This document shows positions 31,029-39,228 of a stretch of DNA of 64,000 nt, in pieces. Source of the stretch: Rhodococcus triatomae BKS 15-14 (GTDB taxonomy: Bacteria; Actinomycetota; Actinomycetes; Mycobacteriales; Mycobacteriaceae); contig AODO01000066.1 of the NCBI GenBank assembly GCA_000341795.1, forward strand, positions 117,917 through 181,916. The letters run 5' to 3'. How positions within the stretch are numbered: the first letter of the stretch is position 1; every line of letters begins with the position of its first letter. The notes below the pieces were generated by a model. The model was not told the DNA's origin and did not search any database. It was given only the letters and a program-made list of their open reading frames with translations. The position numbers and the translations under genes were made by a program.

Positions 31029-31480
31029 AGGATCGCGACGGCCACGACCAGGCCGAGCGCGAGGTGGGCGGCCGCGACGACCAGCACCTCGGGCGTGAAC
31101 TTCTCCCGCATCAGGACGTCACCGATCTCGATCGCGCTGACGAGCTCGATGAGCCGCACGGAGATCACCTGCACGGCGATGCCGACGAGGCCGAACACCG
31201 CACTGTAGATCAGACCCTCGACGAGCCGACCGGACGACGCGTAGATCGCCAGGACGACGATCAGGGCCATGCTGACCATGCCGGACGCCGTGACGATCGC
31301 GGCGTTCGGCCGGCCCTCCCGGACCAGGGTGCGCAACTTCCCGGGGGTCGTCCAGTCGATGGCGAAGAAGCCGAGCACCATCAGTGCCAGGCCGAGGATC
31401 GCGTACAGCAGGATCGCGGACACACCGCGTCCGAGGGTGGACCAGTAGTCGCTGGCGAGGGCTACGACCTCAGTGGTCAT
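31025..31480 (-). CDS. DUF350 family membrane protein (YjfL-like)
   Basis: A 151-residue protein with four hydrophobic helices (ILLYAILGLALMVLGFFAID; AIVTASGMVSMALIVVLAIY; LIYSAVFGLVGIAVQVISV; VLVVAAAHLALGLVVAVAIL) and the DWTTPGKL loop typical of DUF350. DUF350 proteins have no proven biochemical role. In enterobacteria yjfL lies beside yjfM and the ATP-grasp gene yjfC, and the same three kinds of gene are adjacent here (31025-33337). The module probably acts in the membrane. It is 86 bases downstream of the ATP-grasp gene. Confidence 0.85.
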   Translation of the reverse strand: MTTEVVALASDYWSTLGRGVSAILLYAILGLALMVLGFFAIDWTTPGKLRTLVREGRPNAAIVTASGMVSMALIVVLAIYASSGRLVEGLIYSAVFGLVGIAVQVISVRLIELVSAIEIGDVLMREKFTPEVLVVAAAHLALGLVVAVAIL

Positions 31481-31566
31481 GGAACTTGCTCCGTTCGTTC
31501 GACATCGGGGTGTGGACCGCGCGCGCCGGGACGCCCCGCGGGCCGAAGGTCACCGGGTGTTCGGGG

Positions 31567-32733
31567 TCAGGGCTGGGGAATGCGGTGCGGGACGAACGCG
31601 GCGCCGTTGTCGGTGACCAGACCCGCGGTCTCTCGGATACCGAGTCCGGCGGCCTCGTCGCCGACGATCCATGCACCGAGCGCCGGCCGCATGCCGTCGA
31701 ACTCGGGGAGCGGATCGAGGAGTTGGTACACGTACCCCTCCTCGCCGTAGATGCCGCCGGTCGAGGTGTCCATGCCGGCGCCGACGATCGAGACGTTCGC
31801 GCCCTCGCGTCCGAGCTTCGGCTTGCGCACGTACTCGGTCAGCTCGTGGGGGTCGTCGACGTAGGCCGGAAGCAGATTGGGGTGCCCCGGGTACATCTCC
31901 CACAGCACCGCGAGAATCGCCTTGTTGCTGAGGATCGCCTTCCAGAGCGGTTCGATCCACAGTGTCTCCGGCAGCAGTTCGACTGCGCGCCTGCCGAACT
32001 CGTCGTCGAGGACCCACTCCCACGGGTACAGCTTGAACAGCGAGGAGATGGGTGCCTCCTCCAGATCGACGAACCGATGCAGATCGGTGTCGAAACCGAT
32101 CTCCTCGACGGCGAGGGCGACGGTGTCGAGGCCGGCTTCGGCGGCACACTCCTGCATGTAGGCGACGGTGACGTTGTCCTCGCCGGAGAGGTCGGCGCTC
32201 GACCACGACAGGTGCAGCTCGCTGCTGGGCAGCTGCGAGCGGATGTGCGCCCACCGGGCGACGAGCTTCTCGTGCAGCGAGTTCCACTGGTCGTCACCGG
32301 GGTGGGTGTCGGTCAGCCAGTGCCACTGCAGGATCGACGCCTCGAGAAGCGTGGTCGGCGTGTCGGCGTTGTACTCGAGCAGTTTCGCCGGGCGCCGCGC
32401 GTCGTACCGCAGGTCGAAGCGACCGTAGACGTGCGGATCGCCCCGCTGCCACGAGCGGGCGATCGGCTCCCACGTCCACTCCGGCAGGCCGAAGTCGCGG
32501 TAGCGCTCGGTGAGGACGACGTGCTCCACCGCGTTGAGGCACATCGAGTGCAGCAGCTCCACATCGGCTTCGAGCGCGAGGATCTCGTCCATGTCGAACT
32601 CGTAGTGGACGGACTCGTCCCAGTAGGGCCGGTCGCTGCCGTCCGCGAGCCGGGCGGGGGTGCCGAAGATCATGCCCTGGCCGGCGACGATCTGTTCCCA
32701 GTCGCGCCGGGGACTGTGCCGTACTCGCTTCAT
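31567..32733 (-). CDS. Glutathionylspermidine-synthase-like ATP-grasp ligase (YjfC-like)
   Basis: A 388-residue ATP-grasp enzyme of the GSP_synth family. Characteristic segments are LEYNADTPTTLLEA, the acidic metal/ATP region DDEFG, SNKAILAVLWEMYPGHPNL and KPKLGREGANV. The amidase half found in E. coli Gss is absent, so this is a ligase only, expected to join a carboxylate to an amine at ATP cost. The ATG at 32733 follows the stop of the upstream gene by one base, so the two are co-translated. Substrate unknown; a polyamine, a cell-envelope peptide or the partner protein are candidates. These hosts are not known to make glutathione, which argues against classical glutathionylspermidine synthesis. 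Confidence 0.85.
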   Translation of the reverse strand: MKRVRHSPRRDWEQIVAGQGMIFGTPARLADGSDRPYWDESVHYEFDMDEILALEADVELLHSMCLNAVEHVVLTERYRDFGLPEWTWEPIARSWQRGDPHVYGRFDLRYDARRPAKLLEYNADTPTTLLEASILQWHWLTDTHPGDDQWNSLHEKLVARWAHIRSQLPSSELHLSWSSADLSGEDNVTVAYMQECAAEAGLDTVALAVEEIGFDTDLHRFVDLEEAPISSLFKLYPWEWVLDDEFGRRAVELLPETLWIEPLWKAILSNKAILAVLWEMYPGHPNLLPAYVDDPHELTEYVRKPKLGREGANVSIVGAGMDTSTGGIYGEEGYVYQLLDPLPEFDGMRPALGAWIVGDEAAGLGIRETAGLVTDNGAAFVPHRIPQP

Positions 32734-32734
32734 C

Positions 32735-33337
32735 TCAGGACCCCGTGCTTCCGGATATCTTGCTGCCGAAGCCACCCCGCTGGACGGTGGTGCCCGACTT
32801 CGTCGTGATGGTCGCGCCCTTCGGCGTGACGACGGTGCCGCCGGACACCTTGGTACCGACCGGCCCCGCGGTACCGCCGTAGTAGTAGCGATACGACGAC
32901 CCGGCGTAGATGAACATGCCGCCGCCGCTGGGCGAGCCGCTGGTGCAGTAGGAGTCGTCGACCACGACCTCGGTGTCCGGGTCGATGCAGGTGGCCCGAA
33001 CCTCGTCGGAGGACAACGCGGAGTACCCGAGCGCGACCAGCCCGACGACACCGACGACGGCGACGGTGCCGATCATCGCCTTGCGCCGCGTCCGTCGCCT
33101 CGCCTCGTCCTTCTCCGCCTGCTCGGCCGCCAGACGCTCCTGCTCCTCGCGAGCCCGGCGGGCCTTGTCCCGGGCGCGGGCCTCGGCGACGGTGGGCTGA
33201 CGCGGTGTGGTTTCGCCGGGCTCCTGGCGGCGGATCCGCCCGGGCCGCACCGCACCCGAACCGGAATCGTTCCCGCCGGCCGTTTCCGGGTGCTGTTCCT
33301 CGGGCCCCATCGAACCCACCCCCTCATGTGTCGACAT
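32735..33337 (-). CDS. Single-pass membrane protein with RGGFG tail (DUF1190/YjfM-like)
   Basis: A 200-residue protein with a charged helical cytoplasmic part (residues 50-86, likely coiled coil), one membrane helix (88-108) and an outer domain with C117 and C131 (probable disulfide). The outer domain has a Tyr/Gly-rich YRYYYGG segment and ends RGGFGSKISGSTGS. The Cys-Asp-Pro-Asp start of the outer domain and the terminal RGGFG resemble DUF1190 (YjfM) proteins, partners of the YjfC ATP-grasp enzyme. The C-terminus could be a modification substrate of the ligase encoded one base downstream. Another in-frame ATG lies at 33310. Confidence 0.7.
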   Translation of the reverse strand: MSTHEGVGSMGPEEQHPETAGGNDSGSGAVRPGRIRRQEPGETTPRQPTVAEARARDKARRAREEQERLAAEQAEKDEARRRTRRKAMIGTVAVVGVVGLVALGYSALSSDEVRATCIDPDTEVVVDDSYCTSGSPSGGGMFIYAGSSYRYYYGGTAGPVGTKVSGGTVVTPKGATITTKSGTTVQRGGFGSKISGSTGS

Positions 33338-33419
33338 CGGACCAGACCCTAGGACACCGCACGGCGTGCGGCACCAGCCACCCCCGTCGCCCAGCGGAGC
33401 GGGGTGGCGATTCGAACCG

Positions 33420-33701
33420 TCAGCGCTCTACGAACCCGACGAGCCCGCCAGCGGCGTCCGACCAGCTCTCGACCACGAGGTCGACGACACCCGGTGTCGC
33501 ACCGGATTCGAGCAGTGCCAACAGGCGCTCACACCGAGAGCGGGGCCCCTCGGCGATCACGAGTACCCGGCCGTCGGGCCTGTTCGTGGCGTGCCCGACG
33601 AGACCGAGTTCGAGTGCGCGCGAACGAGTCCACCAGCGGAAGCCGACACCCTGCACACGGCCGTGCACCCAGGCCGTGAGGCGGACGTCGCGCTCGGTCA
33701 C
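33420..33701 (-). CDS. acyP: Acylphosphatase
   Basis: A 93-residue enzyme that hydrolyses carboxyl-phosphate bonds. The active-site loop is GRVQGVGFRWW, with the catalytic Arg, and the catalytic Asn is in HATNRPDGRV. Length is typical. It lies six bases downstream of the beta-propeller gene. In mycobacteria acyP is next to smc and ftsY; here the DUF350 module, the permease and the VOC gene have come between acyP and smc. Confidence 0.93.
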   Translation of the reverse strand: MTERDVRLTAWVHGRVQGVGFRWWTRSRALELGLVGHATNRPDGRVLVIAEGPRSRCERLLALLESGATPGVVDLVVESWSDAAGGLVGFVER

Positions 33702-33707
33702 GTCGCC

Positions 33708-34844
33708 TCAGTTCCCGGGCGGAGTGAGACGGTGCACCGTCCCGGCGAAGCTCGTCGCGTACAGCGACGTCGAGTCCCACCCGGTGCCGGATCCGAATCG
33801 AACCGACGACGTCATCGGCAGATCCGTGGCGATCTCGCAGGTGTCACCGGTGGCAGGGTCGACGCGGACCACCTTGCCCGCCCCGTTCAACGCGATGTAC
33901 ACCAGGCCGTCCGCGTCGACGGTCAGGTCGTCGCCGGCGTTGGCCGCTCCGCCGCCCGGGAGGGTGAGGGTGGTGACCTCACCGGTCAGGTCGCCGGCGT
34001 CGAGGACGTGCACCTCGGTGGACCGATCGACGGTGTTCCCGACGTAGACGCTGGTCGGCGTGCTGAAAAGGCCGTTGGCGGAACCGACGTCGGTGCGCAC
34101 CGTCGCGGCCGACGTGGGATCCGAGGCGGGGATCCGCGTGAGTCCGGGCTCGTCACCGAATGCGTGCGTGACGAGCAGATCGCCGCCGTCGAGCAGGGCG
34201 AGACCGTTCGGCATGCTCAGTCCCTCGGTGAGGGTGGTGTGGTTGCCGCCGTCGCGGTCGACCGCGTCGACCGTGCCGTTGGCGCTCCCCCACAGTCCGG
34301 CCATCACGTTGTTGCCGGTCGTGAACACCACGCGATCGCCGTCGACGACGATGCCACCGGGCGACTGCACGTCGGACACGAGCGTGCCCGCCTCGCCCGA
34401 CGGCGTCAGCGTCCGGATCGCCCCGTCCCCGAACGGGATCGACTCCGACAGGAGCATCGTGCCGTCACCGTCGAATGCGAGGTTCTCGAGAACACCGAAT
34501 CCGTCCGCGACCGTGCTGACCTTCCACGGCACGCACGCAGGCGGATTCGCGGGTGCCGTCGATTCGGGCGCGGCGGCCGGCGTCGATGCGGGCGCGGCCT
34601 CGGCCGCAGGCACCGTCTCGACCACCGGCGCCGACCTAAGGAGTGCCGGAACGTCGGACGACAGCGGCGCACCCGGCACCACGGTCGGCATCGGCATCGG
34701 CTCCACCGGCGGGCCGGGAGGCGGCGTGACCGGTGCAGACGGCGTGACCGGAACGGACTGCGCAGCCGCAAGTGGCGTCCCGGCGACCACGCCGAGGAGC
34801 ACCGCGCCGACCATTGCAACGCGGGACAGGGTCATGGCGACCAT
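33708..34844 (-). CDS. Secreted ScyD/SMP-30-like beta-propeller protein
   Basis: A 378-residue exported protein. The signal peptide is MTLSRVAMVGAVLLGVVAGT with an AAAQS cleavage region. A Pro/Val/Ala-rich low-complexity stretch of about 90 residues follows. From about residue 105 there are repeated blades with LAFDGDGTMLL, GIVVDGDRVVF, NGLALLDGGDLLV and LTVDADGLVYIA, as in ScyD/NHL/SMP-30 propellers. Two cysteines (PPACVPW, DTCEIA) may pair. The start may be ATG 34844 or 34835. The role is unknown; extracytoplasmic binding or lactonase activity is possible. It follows the OsmC gene directly. Confidence 0.75.
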   Translation of the reverse strand: MVAMTLSRVAMVGAVLLGVVAGTPLAAAQSVPVTPSAPVTPPPGPPVEPMPMPTVVPGAPLSSDVPALLRSAPVVETVPAAEAAPASTPAAAPESTAPANPPACVPWKVSTVADGFGVLENLAFDGDGTMLLSESIPFGDGAIRTLTPSGEAGTLVSDVQSPGGIVVDGDRVVFTTGNNVMAGLWGSANGTVDAVDRDGGNHTTLTEGLSMPNGLALLDGGDLLVTHAFGDEPGLTRIPASDPTSAATVRTDVGSANGLFSTPTSVYVGNTVDRSTEVHVLDAGDLTGEVTTLTLPGGGAANAGDDLTVDADGLVYIALNGAGKVVRVDPATGDTCEIATDLPMTSSVRFGSGTGWDSTSLYATSFAGTVHRLTPPGN

Positions 34845-34848
34845 CAGA

Positions 34849-35292
34849 TCACGAATCGGTTTCGATCGAAAGGCGAACGACGGTGCCATTTTTGAGGGTG
34901 CGTCCGACCGTGCACACCTTGTCGATCGACTTCTCCACGACTGTCAGCAGGCGTTGCTGCGCATCCGAGTCGAGTTCGCTGAGGTCGAGTTCCATGACCT
35001 CCTCGAGCAAGGGGTACACCTCGGTCTCGCGATCCGCCGCGCCGGACACCCGCACCGTGACGTCGTAGTTGTCCCCGAGCCGCCGCGAGAGCGGGACGTC
35101 GGATGCCATGCCCGAACAGGCCGCGAGCGCGATCTTGAGCAACTCGCCCGGAGTGAACACGCCCTCGACGGACTCGGACCCGACCAGCACCTCGGCGCCA
35201 CGCGAGCTCCGACCGGTGTAGCGGCGGGTGCCGGTTCGCTCGACCCACAGTTCGGTCGCGGCAGGGGTGGTCTCGGGGGTCTGCTCAGCCAT
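34849..35292 (-). CDS. OsmC/Ohr-family peroxiredoxin-like protein
   Basis: A 147-residue protein (an ATG at 35301 would add three residues). The OsmC core is seen in GVFTPGELLKIALAACSGMAS, with the first redox Cys, and in SIDKVCTVGRTLKNG, with the second. These two cysteines reduce organic hydroperoxides in the family. An OsmC gene in this place, near mutM and smc, is conserved in mycobacteria as I recall. It probably forms an operon with the propeller gene and acyP. Confidence 0.88.
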   Translation of the reverse strand: MAEQTPETTPAATELWVERTGTRRYTGRSSRGAEVLVGSESVEGVFTPGELLKIALAACSGMASDVPLSRRLGDNYDVTVRVSGAADRETEVYPLLEEVMELDLSELDSDAQQRLLTVVEKSIDKVCTVGRTLKNGTVVRLSIETDS

Positions 35293-35340
35293 GCCGCCCA
35301 TCCTGCCACCCGCGCCGGGCCACCTCCGCCCCGCCCGGCC

Positions 35341-36021
35341 TCATTCCTGGAAGCGGTATCCCATGCCCGGTTCGGTGATCAGGTGCCGGGGCGACGAGGG
35401 GTCGTCCTCCAGTTTCCGCCGCAACTGGGCGAGATACACCCTCAGATAGTGCGTTTCGGTGGCGTAGGCGGGACCCCACACCTCCCGGAGCAGTTCCTTC
35501 TGCCCGACGAGCTTGCCGCGGTTGCGCACCAGCATCTCGAGCATGCCCCACTCGGTGGGCGTGAGGTGCACCTCGGCGTCGCCCCTGGTCACCTTCTTCG
35601 CGGCCAGGTCCACTGTGAACGAATCGGTGGTGACAACCGGTGCATCGGTGTCGGCGGCGACAGCCCCGCGCCGGACCGCGGCCCGCAGTCGGGCGAGGAA
35701 CTCGTCCATCCCGAAGGGTTTGGTGACGTAATCGTCCGCGCCCGCGTCCAGCGCCTCCACCTTGTCGGCGGAGTCCGTCCGCGCCGACAGGACGATCACC
35801 GGCGCGGTCGTCCATCCTCGCAGCCCGGCCAGCACCTCGATGCCGTCCATGTCCGGCAACCCGAGGTCGAGAACCACCACGTCCGGCTTCCGCTCGGCGG
35901 CGGCCCGCAGCGCCGCAGCGCCGTTGTGCGCGGTGATCACCTCGTAGCCGCGCACGCTGAGGTTGATCCGCAGCGCCCGCAGGATCTGCGGCTCGTCGTC
36001 GATCACCAGCACCCGGGTCAC
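35341..36021 (-). CDS. kdpE: KdpE response regulator
   Basis: A 226-residue OmpR-type regulator. The receiver domain begins TRVLVIDDEPQILRAL, with phospho-acceptor Asp in VVVLDLGLPD and the conserved Lys in VTKPFG. The C-terminal winged helix ends HLITEPGMGYRFQE. It is phosphorylated by KdpD and activates kdpFABC under low potassium or osmotic stress. The GTG start overlaps the kdpD stop by four bases. It is the last gene of the operon. Confidence 0.96.
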   Translation of the reverse strand: MTRVLVIDDEPQILRALRINLSVRGYEVITAHNGAAALRAAAERKPDVVVLDLGLPDMDGIEVLAGLRGWTTAPVIVLSARTDSADKVEALDAGADDYVTKPFGMDEFLARLRAAVRRGAVAADTDAPVVTTDSFTVDLAAKKVTRGDAEVHLTPTEWGMLEMLVRNRGKLVGQKELLREVWGPAYATETHYLRVYLAQLRRKLEDDPSSPRHLITEPGMGYRFQE

Positions 36022-38585
36022 GCGTCCTCCTCCCGGGATCCGATACCGGCCAGTTCCACGACCATTGTCAACCCACCGCCCGGCGTCTCCGTCGCCGACA
36101 CCGTGCCGCCCATCGCCTCGACGAACCCTCGGGCAACGGACAACCCGAGCCCGACGCCCGTGGTGGTGTCGCGGTCTCCGAGCCGCTGGAACGAGTCGAA
36201 CATCCGGTCCTCGGCGTCACGGTGGACACCGGGCCCGCTGTCCGCGACCGTGATCAGGACCCGGTTCCCCGCCGCGGCGGCCGCGACCCGCACGGGCGAC
36301 TCCGGGGCGTGGCGAATCGCGTTGTCGACGAGGTTCGCGATCACCCGTTCGAGCAGGCCACCGTCTGCGAGGACGGCCTGCGCGCCGACGTCGACGTGGA
36401 TCCGGTCGGCGACGACGGTGGCACCTCCGATCCCGACGAGCGCCCGGTGCACCACCTCGTCGAGGTAGACGGGCCGCAGCTCCGGCCGCACCACCCCGGC
36501 AGCCAGCCGCGACGAGTCGAGCAGGTTGCCGACCAGGCTCGTCAGCTGGTCGGTCGACTCCTCGACGGTGGCGAGCAGTTCCGCGGTGTCCTCCGGTGAG
36601 AACTCGACGTCGTCGCTGCGCAGGCTGGACACGGCCGCCTTCACAGCGGCCAGTGGAGTGCGCAGGTCGTGGCTGACCGCCGAGAGCAGTGCCCGCCGAA
36701 GCCGATCGGCCTCCGCGAGGGCCTTCGCGTCGCTGGCCTCCCGGGCCAGCTGCTCCTGCCGGATCAGCCCGACCGCCTGGTTCGCGACGGCCGTCAGCAC
36801 CCGCCGGTCACGGGCCGCCACCTCCGAGCCACACAGTGCCAGCGCGTACTCCCCGTCACCCACCTCGCACACGGTGTCCGCCTCGACGAGATCGTGCGGC
36901 GGGTCGTCGCCGACCGAACCGAGCACCCCGTCGCCGCGCAGCAGCAGGGCCACCGAGCGCTGACCGTACGTCTCCCGGACCTTCCCCAGCAGTGTGGTGA
37001 GGTCGGCGCCACGCAGCACCGCACCGGCGAACAGGGCGAGCAGTTCGGCCTCCTGCGACGCCCGACGAGCCTCCACCGCGCCGCGGGCGGCGGCGTCGAC
37101 GAGGCCCGCGACGGCGACCGCGATGATGAGCAGCACGACGGTGGTGATGAAGTTGTCCGGCTCGGCGACCGTGAGACTGCGGACCGGTGGCGTGAAGAAG
37201 TAGTTCAGCAACAGTCCGGAGATCAGTGCCGACAAGGCCGCCGGCACGACTCCGCCCGTCAGCGCGACGGCGAGCACCACCACGAAGAACAGAGCGCCCT
37301 CACCGCCGACGTCCCAGTGCGAGTTGACAACCCCCATCAGGACCGCCGCAACGGTGGGGACGAGCAACGCCGCCGCCCAGGACAGAGCACGTTTCGGCCG
37401 CGACCCGGACGGGAACCAGCGGCGCTGCCGCGCGGTCTCGTCGTGCGTGACCATGTGCACGTCGATGCCGCCGGAACGCTGGACGACGGTTGCACCGATC
37501 CCCTGATCGAGGATCCGCGCCCAGCGCGACCGTCGCGACGTGCCGAGCACCAACTGGGTCGCGTTCGACGACCGCGCGAAGTCGAGCAGCGTACCGGGCA
37601 CGTCGTCGCCGACGACACTGTGCAGGCTCGCCCCGACACTCGCCGCGAGCTTGCGCACCTTGCCCATGTCCGCCGCGGACACACCGGCGAGACCGTCACC
37701 CCGAACCACGTGCACGACCATGAGATCCGCGGAGGCCCGCGAGGCGATGCGCCGCGCCCGGCGGATCAAGGTCTCCGATTCCGGCCCACCGGTGACGGCG
37801 ACGACGACCCGCTCCCGCGCCTCCCAGGTGTCGGTGATCGCGTTCTCGGCACGGTACTTCGCGAGTGCCGCGTCCACCTGGTCGGCGAGCCACAGCAGGG
37901 CGATCTCCCGGAGCGCGGTGAGGTTGCCGCGGCGGAAGTAGTTGCTCAGCGCGGCGTCCACCTTCTCGGCCGCGTACACGTTGCCGTGAGAGAGCCTGCG
38001 CCGCAGATCCTCCGGCGTGAGATCGACGAGCTCGATCTGGGTGGCCGAGCGGACCACCTCGTCCGGGACGGTCTCCAGCTGCGCCACACCGGTGATCCGG
38101 TGCACGACGTCGTTCAACGACTCCAGGTGCTGGACGTTCAACGTGGTGAGCACGTCTATGCCCGCCTCGAGCACTGCGTCCACGTCCTGCCAACGCTTCT
38201 CGTTCCGGCTGCCCGGCGTGTTCGTGTGCGCGAGCTCGTCGACGAGCACCAGACCGGGACGGCGACGCAGCACCGCGTCGACGTCGAGCTCCGGCATCCG
38301 CGTGCCCCGGTACTCGACGACGAGCGGCGGCACCGTCTCGAGGTCACCGATCCGAGCGGCCGTGGCGTCGCGGCCGTGGGTTTCCACCACGGCCGCGACG
38401 ACATCGGCTCCGAGAGCACGCCGATGGTGCGCCTCCTCGAGCATCGCGTAGGTCTTGCCGACGCCGGGCGCGGCGCCGAGGTAGATGCGCAGTTCTCCGC
38501 GACGCGTGACGCCGGAGGCACCCCGCTCGGGTCCCGAGTCGCTCCGCGGGCTCCGCTCTGCCGCACTCACCTCGCCATCATCCAC
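36018..38585 (-). CDS. kdpD: KdpD potassium/turgor sensor histidine kinase
   Basis: An 855-residue sensor. The N-terminal KdpD domain has Walker A GAAPGVGKT, and a universal-stress-protein-like domain follows. Four helices occur near residues 395-500 (VVNSHWDV loop region, FITTVVLLIIAVAVAGLV), then a GAF-like domain. The kinase core has SHDLRTPLAAVK with the phospho-His and a GVGLGLSVARG G-box. It controls kdp expression with KdpE. Its start overlaps kdpC by eight bases. Confidence 0.96.
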   Translation of the reverse strand: MDDGEVSAAERSPRSDSGPERGASGVTRRGELRIYLGAAPGVGKTYAMLEEAHHRRALGADVVAAVVETHGRDATAARIGDLETVPPLVVEYRGTRMPELDVDAVLRRRPGLVLVDELAHTNTPGSRNEKRWQDVDAVLEAGIDVLTTLNVQHLESLNDVVHRITGVAQLETVPDEVVRSATQIELVDLTPEDLRRRLSHGNVYAAEKVDAALSNYFRRGNLTALREIALLWLADQVDAALAKYRAENAITDTWEARERVVVAVTGGPESETLIRRARRIASRASADLMVVHVVRGDGLAGVSAADMGKVRKLAASVGASLHSVVGDDVPGTLLDFARSSNATQLVLGTSRRSRWARILDQGIGATVVQRSGGIDVHMVTHDETARQRRWFPSGSRPKRALSWAAALLVPTVAAVLMGVVNSHWDVGGEGALFFVVVLAVALTGGVVPAALSALISGLLLNYFFTPPVRSLTVAEPDNFITTVVLLIIAVAVAGLVDAAARGAVEARRASQEAELLALFAGAVLRGADLTTLLGKVRETYGQRSVALLLRGDGVLGSVGDDPPHDLVEADTVCEVGDGEYALALCGSEVAARDRRVLTAVANQAVGLIRQEQLAREASDAKALAEADRLRRALLSAVSHDLRTPLAAVKAAVSSLRSDDVEFSPEDTAELLATVEESTDQLTSLVGNLLDSSRLAAGVVRPELRPVYLDEVVHRALVGIGGATVVADRIHVDVGAQAVLADGGLLERVIANLVDNAIRHAPESPVRVAAAAAGNRVLITVADSGPGVHRDAEDRMFDSFQRLGDRDTTTGVGLGLSVARGFVEAMGGTVSATETPGGGLTMVVELAGIGSREEDA

Positions 38586-39228
38586 CAGCGGTGCCGCAAT
38601 CCGGCGCCGTCAGTCCCAGTGCCACGTTCAGTTCGAGCACGTTCACCCGCTCCTCGCCGAGGAAACCGAGCTGACGTCCCTCGGTGTGTTCGGTGACGAG
38701 CTCGCGCACTCGGGACTCGCCGAGTCCGGTGGCCGCCGCCACGCGCGGCACCTGGATCGCCGCGTACGCCGGGCTGATGTCCGGGTCGATCCCGGACCCC
38801 GACCCGGTGACGGCGTCGACCGGAACGTCGTACGGGGACACGCCCTCGCGTTCGGCGATCGCCGTGCGGCGTGCCTCGACGAACTCGGCGAGCACCTCGC
38901 TGCTCGGCCCCTGGTTGGTGGGCAGTGCGGCGGCCGGATCACCGGGAGCGAACGGATCCGCGTCCGCCACCGAACCGGGGGTGCGGGCGTGGAAGAACGG
39001 GTCCGGTCCGTCGGCCGGCGCCACCGGGTCGACGCCGACGAGGGCACTGCCGACCGGGCAGCCGTTGGTGTCGTGGACGGGTGAGCCCTCCGCGGAGTCG
39101 GAGCCCATCCGTCCGACTCCCCAGACCACCGCGGGATACAGCACGCCGAGCACGGCCGTCAGCGCGAGGAGCACCAGCAGCCCCGCCCACATCTGACGCA
39201 GGAAACCGATCGTGAATCGCATTGCCAC
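38578..39228 (-). CDS. kdpC: KdpC subunit of the potassium-transporting ATPase
   Basis: A 216-residue single-pass subunit that stabilises the KdpA-KdpB complex. It has an N-terminal membrane helix (GLLVLLALTAVLGVLYPAVV) and an outer domain containing SGSGIDPDISPAYAAIQVPR, the KdpC signature. It starts directly after kdpB and overlaps kdpD by eight bases. Confidence 0.96.
   Translation of the reverse strand: MAMRFTIGFLRQMWAGLLVLLALTAVLGVLYPAVVWGVGRMGSDSAEGSPVHDTNGCPVGSALVGVDPVAPADGPDPFFHARTPGSVADADPFAPGDPAAALPTNQGPSSEVLAEFVEARRTAIAEREGVSPYDVPVDAVTGSGSGIDPDISPAYAAIQVPRVAAATGLGESRVRELVTEHTEGRQLGFLGEERVNVLELNVALGLTAPDCGTAGG

Noticed and set aside
31567..33051. Upstream extension of the ATP-grasp gene to 33051
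   Set aside because: It would overlap 300 bases of the RGG-tailed membrane protein; family homology begins at the ATG at 32733.
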